NCBI GenBank assembly: GCA_017642335.1
Contig: JAGCPF010000066.1
Span: forward strand, 1-39,649
DNA from: Fibrobacter sp.
Lineage (GTDB): Bacteria; Fibrobacterota; Fibrobacteria; Fibrobacterales; Fibrobacteraceae
DNA length: 39,649 bases
Reading direction: 5' to 3'
Part shown: positions 16,394-23,556 of the stretch, one piece after another
How positions within the stretch are numbered: position 1 is the stretch's first letter
Layout: each line of letters begins with the position of its first letter
Notes under the pieces: model-generated
The model's input: only the letters and a program-made list of their open reading frames with translations
The model's database searches: none
Told to the model about the DNA's origin: nothing
Position numbers and translations under genes: made by a program

Positions 16394-18673
16394 ATGAAGA
16401 GAATTATTCCGTTCCTTTTAACGGCTTTGCCTTGTCTGAGCTTCGCCATAACGTGGGAAAGCCAGTGTGCGGGTAATGGATTTACGTTAATTGACGCCTC
16501 CGAACATTTCGAAGTTTGCAAGAAACCGAAGACGGACGACGGCATCGCAAACAATGTCTCTATCCCGGCGGCGGATGCGCAGGGGGTGTTGCAGTCGCTG
16601 GAGAAGGTTTTCTCGTTCTATACGGATTCCCTCGGCTGGATGTTGCCTTTCCCGAAAAGCCCGGATAAGAAACTCAAGAGCAATATCTACGTTTTTGAAA
16701 ATGCAGTGATGAGTTCGCTGTATGGCGGTACGGATTACGTGAAGGCGCTCAACGGCGAGTACGGGCCCGGCATGTGGATTGGCGTAGGCTCGCTTAAGGA
16801 TTACTGGGGCACGTCGCACGAGTTCGCGCACGGTTTGCAGGGGGTTGCCGGATGGATGGGCAACAACAGCCATGCGGGCTGGTTTGCCGAGTCGCATGCC
16901 AACTGGATGGCGCACCAGTACAATCCCAATGACGCGCATTGCTCCGAATATCTTATCAATTTCCCGTATCTGTATTACGGTTCCACGCGCGACCGCTACT
17001 GCAACTGGCAGTTCCTGGAACACCTCAAGGAAAAGTTCGGTGGTGGCAATGAAGGCGCGAAGGAAGTGAACCGCCTCTGGATGGAATCCATTCACGATGG
17101 CGAGGACGGGCGCATGGAGCAGACTCCTTTTACTGCCATGCTGATGGTGTACAACTGGACCTTGGAGGATTTGAACAACGAGTTCGGGGCGCTTGCGATG
17201 AAGAATGCGACGTTTGAGTACGCACCCGCGAAGAAGCGGCTTTATAGCAAGTCTTGGGGTGACTACGAGTTCTCTACGCGTCGGAATACATCCAATACGG
17301 CACGGCACATGCGCGTGACGATGCTGAACAGGATGGATTCTGCATCGGGAGGCCCGGACCGCTACGTTGTGCCGAGTTACTGGGCTCCGCAACGCTGGGG
17401 CTACAACATCGTGCGTATTTATCCCGATTCGGTAGGGAAGGTGACCGTCAAGTTCCGCGGTGTCGTGCAGAAAAAGCCGGCCGTCAACGGGTATACCTGC
17501 TTTGGCGACAACGAAGATACGTACAAAGGCAAGCATTACAAGTGGTGCAACTATGCACCGGACTCGTTGCCCGATCCGGCTTCGGGCTGGATTGTTGGCC
17601 TTGTGGCCGAAGGTGGCGACGGCACGCCCCGCTACAGCGAAAAAAAACACGGCCAGGGATTCAATCTGGAAATCGAGACGAAGGAGGGCGACAAGGCCTT
17701 GTGGCTAACCGTGACGGCGGCCCCTACCGAAATGCAGACAATTCTCTGGGACCAGTTCTATTACAGCATCTACCGTTATCCGTACATGATTGAGGTGGTG
17801 AACGGGAAACCCGAAGGCTTCAATGACGGCTTCTGGAAACCGGCTGGCTATGCCGGCGGGAACGCTCAGGGGTATGCTAAGCACGCGAACGGCGGTGGCT
17901 GGGTCAGCAGCAAGGCCAAGGTGGATGCTTCGGCTTTTGTCGGGCCCGATGCCGTGGTGAATGGCGGTACTGTTTCGGGGAACGCCCGAATCGAAGATTT
18001 CGCCGTGGTTAACGGCGGCACCGTAGGCGACAACGCCGTGGTGCGCGGGCGTGCGCTCGTGAGTGCGGGTACAATCAAGGACGATGCCATGCTCGAAGAG
18101 GATGCGTGGCTTGTGAGCGGGACCGTCAGCGGGAAGGCGAAGGTCGGTGCACTTTCGGTTATCGTGAATTCCACCATTTCGGATGATGCGCAGGTGTATG
18201 GCGTGATGTGGCCTGTGGACGGGAAAAAGTTGAGCGGGACGGCGCAATTGCGTGGCGATCTCGAAAACAATTTCTCCAAGGCCATCTCCAAGGGCGTTTT
18301 TTACGGCATGGTTAATGATGATATGCTGAACAATGCGAACTTTGGCGCGAACCTCACGACTCCGCCTACCGAGGCGACTGCAGATCTCGGTATGTCGGCC
18401 AACTGGTATGCTGTGGCCGACGATTCCCTTTCGAATGAAGACTCGCGGACAGCCGTCCGGAAGATGCCGGTTTTGTCCGGAGTGGGGCCTGGCGTGGAAC
18501 TCGACGTGTTTGGTCCGAATGGGAAATGGCTTGGCCGCGTGCTAGCTGTTGAAGGGCCGTTGGCTGAAAGTTGCCGTTTTTCGCTCAAAAATGCAGGTTT
18601 TCCTGCTGGAATCTATTTTGTTCGGGAAGTCGGGACGCACAAGGTGCTGAAGATCAATTTGGCTGGATTCTAG
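16394..18673 (+). CDS. Secreted HExxH metalloprotease-like protein with beta-helix repeats and type IX-like C-terminus
   Basis: The 759-residue product has a signal peptide (MKRIIPFLLTALPCLSFA). The N-terminal domain carries SHEFAHGLQG (HExxH, His142/Glu143/His146) and, 20 residues on, WFAESHANW, giving a gluzincin-like third ligand Glu166; the arrangement resembles DUF6055-type putative peptidases. Residues about 510-620 hold repeats of the left-handed beta-helix kind (VDASAFVGPDAVVNGGTVSG and similar). The last 70 residues (ELDVFGPNGKWLGRV to AGIYFVREVGTHKVLKINL) look like a type IX secretion C-terminal domain, so I infer cell-surface delivery. RBS AAGGAG lies six bases before the ATG. Substrate unknown; peptidase activity is unproven. 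Confidence 0.85.
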   Translation: MKRIIPFLLTALPCLSFAITWESQCAGNGFTLIDASEHFEVCKKPKTDDGIANNVSIPAADAQGVLQSLEKVFSFYTDSLGWMLPFPKSPDKKLKSNIYVFENAVMSSLYGGTDYVKALNGEYGPGMWIGVGSLKDYWGTSHEFAHGLQGVAGWMGNNSHAGWFAESHANWMAHQYNPNDAHCSEYLINFPYLYYGSTRDRYCNWQFLEHLKEKFGGGNEGAKEVNRLWMESIHDGEDGRMEQTPFTAMLMVYNWTLEDLNNEFGALAMKNATFEYAPAKKRLYSKSWGDYEFSTRRNTSNTARHMRVTMLNRMDSASGGPDRYVVPSYWAPQRWGYNIVRIYPDSVGKVTVKFRGVVQKKPAVNGYTCFGDNEDTYKGKHYKWCNYAPDSLPDPASGWIVGLVAEGGDGTPRYSEKKHGQGFNLEIETKEGDKALWLTVTAAPTEMQTILWDQFYYSIYRYPYMIEVVNGKPEGFNDGFWKPAGYAGGNAQGYAKHANGGGWVSSKAKVDASAFVGPDAVVNGGTVSGNARIEDFAVVNGGTVGDNAVVRGRALVSAGTIKDDAMLEEDAWLVSGTVSGKAKVGALSVIVNSTISDDAQVYGVMWPVDGKKLSGTAQLRGDLENNFSKAISKGVFYGMVNDDMLNNANFGANLTTPPTEATADLGMSANWYAVADDSLSNEDSRTAVRKMPVLSGVGPGVELDVFGPNGKWLGRVLAVEGPLAESCRFSLKNAGFPAGIYFVREVGTHKVLKINLAGF

Positions 18674-18688
18674 GGGAAATTCCGCCAG

Positions 18689-18717
18689 TTGACGCTTTTT
18701 TTTGTCTGTGCTATATT
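18689..18717 (+). promoter_or_regulatory. Sigma70-type promoter of the 49-residue gene
   Basis: TTGACG (18689-18694) and TATATT (18712-18717) are separated by exactly 17 bases, and TGC before the -10 box makes it an extended -10. Transcription would start near 18725, about 40 bases before the small gene at 18763. Confidence 0.75.
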
Positions 18718-18762
18718 TAATCTTATAAAAAGCTTGCATTTTTTTTCAGGAAGGGGAAAAAT

Positions 18763-18912
18763 ATGAATCAGCGCCAAAGGGTAGTTGAGAAATTCAACTA
18801 TAGCACAGAACGCTCTGCTCTACAGGCTATTGAGAGAGCTTGGAGAAGCGGGGACTCGGCCTATTTTTTGAAGGTCCTTCGGGAGGCTGCTGATAAGCGA
18901 GGGGCGGCGTAA
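18763..18912 (+). CDS. Small 49-residue protein of unknown function
   Basis: A 50-codon frame, short enough to be skipped by routine ORF calling, starts at ATG 18763 with GGAAGGGG ten bases upstream and ends at TAA 18910. The product begins MNQRQRVVEKFNYSTERSA, continues with a helical AIERAWRSGD stretch and ends DKRGAA. It is basic, soluble and probably helical, with no signal or membrane segment. A near-ideal promoter (18689-18717) serves only this frame, and the next gene has its own leader, so it is likely monocistronic. I do not recognise the family. The alternative is a small RNA whose frame is accidental; the good RBS argues against that. Confidence 0.65.
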   Translation: MNQRQRVVEKFNYSTERSALQAIERAWRSGDSAYFLKVLREAADKRGAA

Positions 18913-18998
18913 AGCATTTTTTGTGGGGTTGGGGGGCCGAATTCTAGGTTGTTTATATGTTTTTTTTGAAAAAGTGTGCCGTGAGTGCGAAATCCGCA

Positions 18999-19030
18999 TT
19001 GCAGGGATTTTTTATTTGTTATTTTATATA
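18999..19030 (+). promoter_or_regulatory. Possible promoter of the OmpA-family gene
   Basis: TTGCAG (18999-19004) is followed by an A+T-rich -10 region: TTTATA (19023) at 18 bases or TATATA (19025) at 20 bases. The start codon is at 19067. Nothing else is recognisable in the gap 18913-19066 apart from T-rich tracts. Confidence 0.4.
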
Positions 19031-19066
19031 TGACTTAAAAACCGAAAATTCAGAAGGAGTTTTAAG

Positions 19067-20842
19067 GTGCGTCTAATTAACAAATTATTGGGCTTTGCGC
19101 TGCTGGCGTCCAGCCTTTCGTTTGCCCATTCCGGCATTGTGGCCGGGGGATCTGATGGTCTTCACCAGATCAACGCGAAAACTCTTGGCCAGTGGAATAC
19201 CGTGGTTGGGACAGGCGGAACGATTGCCGCTGACGCCTGGGCCTTCACTCGTGGCGGTGGTTACGAGATGGATGGCAAGCGTCATGCCTTCTTGGATTGG
19301 GCGGCGACCATGTCTGGCGACTTCTTCATCGGGTTTGGTCTTCTGGATTTCTTGGACCTCGGCGTGAGCATGCCTCTCTACTATGACCATGCCCCGGATA
19401 GCCCCGGTGGTTCTTCGAACATGTGGACAATCGGCCGCGGTGACCTGGATATTTTCGCCAAGGTCCGCGCTCCCTTCGACACGAACCGCGTCTGGAGCGT
19501 CGCTCTCTTGTTAGACGCTTATGCCCCTACGGGTGAAACTCAGGCCGGTGTGCGTCCCAGACACGCCTGGTACTTGAACGGCGAAGGCTATACGCACCCG
19601 CTTTCTGCCTATAGCTGGGCTTTCGGTGGTGGTTTGGCTCTCTCTCTGGATTTCACCAAGAAGAATATTCCTGTGCGTTGGAACGGTTCTGCCGGTGTTG
19701 TTGTGCCTACGGGCGATGGCGAGGCAATCACGCTTGTCTATAGCACGGGCTTGAATTTCGTCCCGGTCAATTTTGTTGACCTCTTTATTGAATACAGCGG
19801 TGAAATGCGCTTGCAGGAGAAGGGTGAATATTATGTAGACCCGTTCTACGACCCGATGCTCGTGACTCCGGGTATGCGCTTCCACATCACAAGAAATGTC
19901 GATTTTGCTATCGGTATGGATATTGCCGTCCGTACCTTCAAGAACCTGGGCTTCGATTACGAAGAGGAAATGAAGGGGTGTAACGGCAAGACCATTCATT
20001 TCTCGGGTGAACGCGGACACGAAGGTTCGTTCTGCTACGCTCCCACGCCGCTTTGGGCCGGTGCCGCCTTGCTGACCATCCGCTTCGGTGGCGAAGATGA
20101 GAAGGAAGAACCGAGACAGCGCGATACTATCGTCATCAAGCATGAACCGCAGCGCGATACGATTGTCATCATCATGAAGGATACCACGAAGAAGGAAGAA
20201 CCCAAGGTGGGTGATTTCGATAACGACGGTGTGCTGGATAACGTCGACAAGTGCCCCAATACAAAACCGGGCATTGAGGTTGGCGAAGACGGCTGCCCGC
20301 CTGATCATGACAAGGACGGCGTGCCCGACTACAAGGACAAGTGCCCCAATACCGAGGCCGGTGCCGAGGTGGACAGCAATGGCTGTATTCCGGACTTCGA
20401 CAAGGACGGCGTGCCCGACAATAAGGACAAGTGCCCCAACACGCTTCCGGGTGTGGTGATTGACTCCAATGGTTGCCCGCTGAACAAGAAGGAAGACCTT
20501 GACGAACTCAAGAAGGGTATTCGGTTCCAGACCAATTCCGCCAAGCTCACGCAGAGAAGTTTCGGTACGCTCAACGATGTTGCCCGCTTGATGAAGAAGT
20601 TCCCGGCTGCAAGCCTTGAGGTGCAGGGCCATACCGATAATACAGGAACTGACGATTACAACATGGACCTCTCGCAGAGGCGCGCCCAGACGGTCGTGGA
20701 TTACCTCGTGAAGAAGGGCGTGGATGAATCTCGTTTGCGTGCTGTTGGCTATGGCAACACGATGCCCATCGCCAGCAACAACAGCAAGGAAGGTCGCCAG
20801 TTAAACCGTCGCGTCGAGATGGTCCCGACCAGTAACGAGTAA
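19067..20842 (+). CDS. OmpA-family outer-membrane protein with thrombospondin type 3 repeats
   Basis: The 591-residue product starts at a GTG with AGAAGGAG upstream and a signal peptide (MRLINKLLGFALLASSLSFA). Residues about 22-350 are barrel-like. A linker with repeated QRDTIVI follows, then three Asp-rich thrombospondin type 3 repeats (DNDGVLDNVDKCPNT, DKDGVPDYKDKCPNT, DKDGVPDNKDKCPNT), which bind calcium in related proteins. The C-terminal OmpA domain has EVQGHTDNTGTDDYN, LSQRRAQTVVDYL and NRRVEM, the peptidoglycan-binding signature. It should tie the outer membrane to the wall. A terminator follows. Monocistronic. Confidence 0.93.
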   Translation: MRLINKLLGFALLASSLSFAHSGIVAGGSDGLHQINAKTLGQWNTVVGTGGTIAADAWAFTRGGGYEMDGKRHAFLDWAATMSGDFFIGFGLLDFLDLGVSMPLYYDHAPDSPGGSSNMWTIGRGDLDIFAKVRAPFDTNRVWSVALLLDAYAPTGETQAGVRPRHAWYLNGEGYTHPLSAYSWAFGGGLALSLDFTKKNIPVRWNGSAGVVVPTGDGEAITLVYSTGLNFVPVNFVDLFIEYSGEMRLQEKGEYYVDPFYDPMLVTPGMRFHITRNVDFAIGMDIAVRTFKNLGFDYEEEMKGCNGKTIHFSGERGHEGSFCYAPTPLWAGAALLTIRFGGEDEKEEPRQRDTIVIKHEPQRDTIVIIMKDTTKKEEPKVGDFDNDGVLDNVDKCPNTKPGIEVGEDGCPPDHDKDGVPDYKDKCPNTEAGAEVDSNGCIPDFDKDGVPDNKDKCPNTLPGVVIDSNGCPLNKKEDLDELKKGIRFQTNSAKLTQRSFGTLNDVARLMKKFPAASLEVQGHTDNTGTDDYNMDLSQRRAQTVVDYLVKKGVDESRLRAVGYGNTMPIASNNSKEGRQLNRRVEMVPTSNE

Positions 20843-20867
20843 AGACGGAAGTTAAATCTTTAAGGAT

Positions 20868-20908
20868 AACGTCGAAGAACGAGCACATTGTTCCTCGGCG
20901 TTTTTTTT
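20868..20908 (+). terminator. Rho-independent terminator of the OmpA-family gene
   Basis: Stem AACGTCGAAGAAC / GTTCCTCGGCGTT (20868-20902, with G-U pairs and a 9-base loop) followed by a long T-run. Confidence 0.85.
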
Positions 20909-20941
20909 ATTTTTATGTAACTTATTGATATAGGAATTTCT

Positions 20942-23110
20942 ATGGCTGAAAACGAGAAGAGTACAACAATAAGTTTGGCTCAATTGCAGATTCCCACACC
21001 GACGGAATCGATTACGTTGCTGGAAGCGTTCGGCATTCTTTGGAGCCGCAAACTGTTCTTGCTTGCATGCATGATTCTCGGCGCCTTGATTGGTATCGGG
21101 GTGGGCATGTGGATCCGTCCGCAGTTTACGAGTGACGCCCTTTTGCAGGTGAACGTCAAGGGCGGGAACAAGGCCACGAAGGCCATGGGCGAAATGGGTG
21201 CTCTGTTGGATGTCTCTAGCCCTGCCGATGCCGAAATAGAGTTGATCAAGAGTCGTATGGTTTTGGACTATGTGGTCGATGCGGAACGTTTGGCTTATAG
21301 TGCAACTCCCATTAGCAAGTTGAATCGCCTTCTCCATCGCGAAGGGCGTATGGATATCGAGGAACTCAACATACCGGCTTTGGCTCGTACGGAACGCTGG
21401 ATTGCCGAAGCGCAGAGCGCGAATACCTATGTCGTGTATACGCCCGAAGGGAGCAAGTTGCTCGAGGGCAAGGTGGGGGATCGCCTGTCCGCTCCGTATG
21501 CTGGTGATACTCTCGTTATTTGTGTCAAGTTGATGCGCACTTCGGATGGCGAAAAGTTCGTGCTCCGTCAGACCAATCCGCTGATGGCGGTCCGGAGATT
21601 GGCTAGGTCCCTTTCTGTTTCGGAAAGGGGAAAGCAGACCGGCATTATCGGCGTGAGCCTGAGCAACCGCTATCCTGACCGTGCAGCCTCCATTTTGAAT
21701 ACCATTGCCAAGACGTACCTGCGCCAGAATGTTGAGATGCGCAGTGCCGAGGCGCAGAAGACCTTGGAATTCCTTGAGGCTCAGCTTCCTGGGGTCAAAC
21801 TGAAGTTGGATAGTGCCGAGAAAATCCTTGCCGACTACCGCTACAAGATTGGTTCTGTCGACATGACCGGTGAAACAAGGGCTCACCTCGAAAAGGAAGT
21901 GGATCTGCAGCGTCAGATTCTTGAGCTGGAACAGCAACGCCAGAGCTTGATGCGCCTGTTCAAGGAAGAGCACCCGAACGTCCGCACCATCGTCAAACAG
22001 CAAGACCGTCTGCGTGCTGAACTCTCGAAACTCAAGAAGACGGCCGAGACGATGCCGCTCACACAGCAAGAAGTCTTGCGCTTGCAGGAAGAAGTCGCCG
22101 TCAACAACGAAGTTTATACGAACATGCTCAACAACATCCAGCAGCTCCGCGTGGTGCGCGCGGGCGAGGTGGGGAATGTCCGCATCGTCGACTATGCGCA
22201 GATTGAGCCTATCCAGAGCAAACCGAAAAAGTTTAACATCTTTGTCTGCTCCATTGCGGCCTGCCTTATGTTGGGCATTCTCGCAGTGTTTGTCAGACGC
22301 CTCCTCAAGAACGGTGTGCGGAGCAGCCTCGAGGTGGAACGCGCTACCGAACTGAGCGTGCTCGCCAAGATTCCGCAGTCCAGCAGCCGAGCCCTGAAGG
22401 GCCACAGCCACCTGAGGCACGGGAATCCGTTCGTCATCACCAAGCCCGAAGACCCGGTCAGCGAATCGTTCCGCTCTCTGCAGACGGCGATGGAATTCTC
22501 CATGGCTTCGCTGGAGCATAAGGTCGTGATGATTACCGGTTTGATTCCGGGAGTCGGAAAGAGCTTCGTGTCGTTGAACCTTGCATCGCTATTTGCCGAA
22601 AGCGGCAAGAAGGTGTTGCTGATCGATGCCGACATGCGTCTTGGTATGCTGCGTGGCAAGTCCGATTTTGGCTTGGCCGAAATCCTCGGCGGCAAGGCGA
22701 CACTCGACACGGCTGTGGCTCCGCATTCTGCAGTGAAGGGCCTGTACATGGTCGGTGCGGGCAAGGCCCTTTCGGCCGCTTGCGAACTGCTCCGTGGCGA
22801 CAACATGGCGAAACTCGTCAACGAGGCTCGCTCAAAGTTTGATATGGTGTTCATCGATACCCCGCCGCTCAACTTGGTGACCGATGCGGAACTGATTTAT
22901 CCGCTCGTCGACTTTGGCCTGTATGTGCTGCATTATGGAAAGCACAGCATCAGCGAAATCAAGGAAGTCGTCCAGAAGCTGCACCGCTATGCGCAGAAAC
23001 CGGGCGCCTTCGTGATGAACCACTGCGAACACGAACCCGGCCACTACGGCTATGGCTATTACCGCTACGGCTATGGCTACGGGTACGGACATAAGAAGAG
23101 TAAGAAGTAG
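20942..23110 (+). CDS. Wzc-like polysaccharide co-polymerase and tyrosine autokinase (BY-kinase)
   Basis: The 722-residue product has an N-terminal Wzz domain between two membrane helices (about 36-56 and 428-448) with a coiled-coil periplasmic region, and a cytoplasmic BY-kinase domain. Walker A (GLIPGVGKS, near 532), Walker A' (VLLIDADMRLG) and Walker B (MVFIDTPPLN) are present. The tail (about 698-718) is a tyrosine cluster of Tyr-Gly repeats ending in Lys residues, as in the autophosphorylated tails of Wzc/CpsD proteins. These regulate export of capsular or exopolysaccharide. No polysaccharide genes lie nearby, so its partner system is elsewhere. AGGAA precedes the ATG. The 3' end runs straight into a repeat region. 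Confidence 0.93.
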   Translation: MAENEKSTTISLAQLQIPTPTESITLLEAFGILWSRKLFLLACMILGALIGIGVGMWIRPQFTSDALLQVNVKGGNKATKAMGEMGALLDVSSPADAEIELIKSRMVLDYVVDAERLAYSATPISKLNRLLHREGRMDIEELNIPALARTERWIAEAQSANTYVVYTPEGSKLLEGKVGDRLSAPYAGDTLVICVKLMRTSDGEKFVLRQTNPLMAVRRLARSLSVSERGKQTGIIGVSLSNRYPDRAASILNTIAKTYLRQNVEMRSAEAQKTLEFLEAQLPGVKLKLDSAEKILADYRYKIGSVDMTGETRAHLEKEVDLQRQILELEQQRQSLMRLFKEEHPNVRTIVKQQDRLRAELSKLKKTAETMPLTQQEVLRLQEEVAVNNEVYTNMLNNIQQLRVVRAGEVGNVRIVDYAQIEPIQSKPKKFNIFVCSIAACLMLGILAVFVRRLLKNGVRSSLEVERATELSVLAKIPQSSSRALKGHSHLRHGNPFVITKPEDPVSESFRSLQTAMEFSMASLEHKVVMITGLIPGVGKSFVSLNLASLFAESGKKVLLIDADMRLGMLRGKSDFGLAEILGGKATLDTAVAPHSAVKGLYMVGAGKALSAACELLRGDNMAKLVNEARSKFDMVFIDTPPLNLVTDAELIYPLVDFGLYVLHYGKHSISEIKEVVQKLHRYAQKPGAFVMNHCEHEPGHYGYGYYRYGYGYGYGHKKSKK

Positions 23111-23229
23111 GAGCGATGAGGTCGCTTCGCTTTGAGCGGTGAGCTCGGTCTCTAACGCTCCCTTTGAGGTAAGTAGACAGTAGGAAGTGGTTGGTGGTTA
23201 GGAGAATAGACGAGAGACGAGAGAAAAAA
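23111..23229. repeat. Intergenic array of in-phase 7-base words
   Basis: No gene is seen from 23111 to 23556 on either strand. In this first part, eight consecutive 7-base words lie in perfect phase from 23168 to 23223: four end in GT, one in GG and three in AG, the last two being identical (ACGAGAG at 23210 and 23217). Upstream (23111-23160) are looser copies of the GAGCGRTGAG word type seen elsewhere. Confidence 0.65.
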
Positions 23230-23343
23230 TTGTCATTCGCAGGCGCATGACTCGTCGGCTCTGCCATGCCGAAACGCAAGCGTTTTGGCGTGGCATTCGC
23301 CTTGGTTGTCATTGCGAAGGGCGAAGCCCTGAAGCAATCTCCG
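23230..23343. repeat. REP-like double-hairpin repeat
   Basis: Two strong hairpins lie here. The first has 16-base arms (23262-23277 and 23280-23295) with two mismatches and a 2-base loop. The second spans 23311-23338 with nested arms ATTGC/GCAAT and AGGGC/GCCCT around GAA. The second belongs to the widely seen 'GTCATTGCGA...GAAGCAATC' repeat type that I recognise from many unrelated bacterial genomes. TTGTCATT precedes both hairpins. Confidence 0.65.
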
Positions 23344-23355
23344 TTAGAGAATCTA

Positions 23356-23466
23356 GAGGCTAGGGCCTAGTGAGAAATATCACGGCTTCGCCGTCTTATA
23401 TTGACGCACGAAGTGCGTGATCCTTATTCACTAGCCTCGAACCTCATTGCTCATAGCTCACTGCTC
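23356..23466. repeat. Nested inverted repeat with two mini-hairpins and heptamers
   Basis: Outer arms begin GAGGCTA at 23356 and end TAGCCTC at 23438; the left arm carries one extra 7-base word (GGGCCTA, 23363-23369). Inside are two perfect hairpins, ACGGC/GCCGT with loop TTC (23382-23394) and ACGCAC/GTGCGT with loop GAA (23404-23418). Three CTCAYNG heptamers follow at 23443, 23450 and 23457. Confidence 0.6.
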
Positions 23467-23474
23467 GCGCCAAT

Positions 23475-23505
23475 ACAAGAAAACCCCGCGTTTTTCACGC
23501 GGGGC
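23475..23505 (-). terminator. Terminator of aspS
   Basis: Stem CCCCGCG / CGCGGGG (23484-23504), followed on the minus strand by TTTTCTTG. It lies about 52 bases after the aspS stop, so the repeat module at 23511-23556 is inside the aspS 3' untranslated region. Confidence 0.85.
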
Positions 23506-23510
23506 ATTTC

Positions 23511-23556
23511 TCTCGTCTCTCGTCTGTAGCGAGCTTGCGAGCGTTCTTTCGTCTGC
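23511..23556 (-). repeat. 3'-UTR module shared with pgpH
   Basis: On the minus strand the bases just after the aspS stop read AGACGAAAGAACG, then a variable core (two copies of GCTCGC around AA), then CTACAGACGAG and a repeat of the AGACGAG word. The same frame with different cores is found at 6821-6855 and 25443-25477. The flanks are conserved while the core changes between copies. Confidence 0.65.

Noticed and set aside
20852..22519. 555-codon open frame antisense to the Wzc-like kinase, and similar frames at 13962-15374 and 16487-17650
   Set aside because: Each lies wholly against a well-identified gene on the other strand and lacks recognisable domains.
23111..23556. CRISPR array
   Set aside because: The repeats are 7 bases, degenerate and contiguous without spacers of regular length, and no cas gene is nearby.
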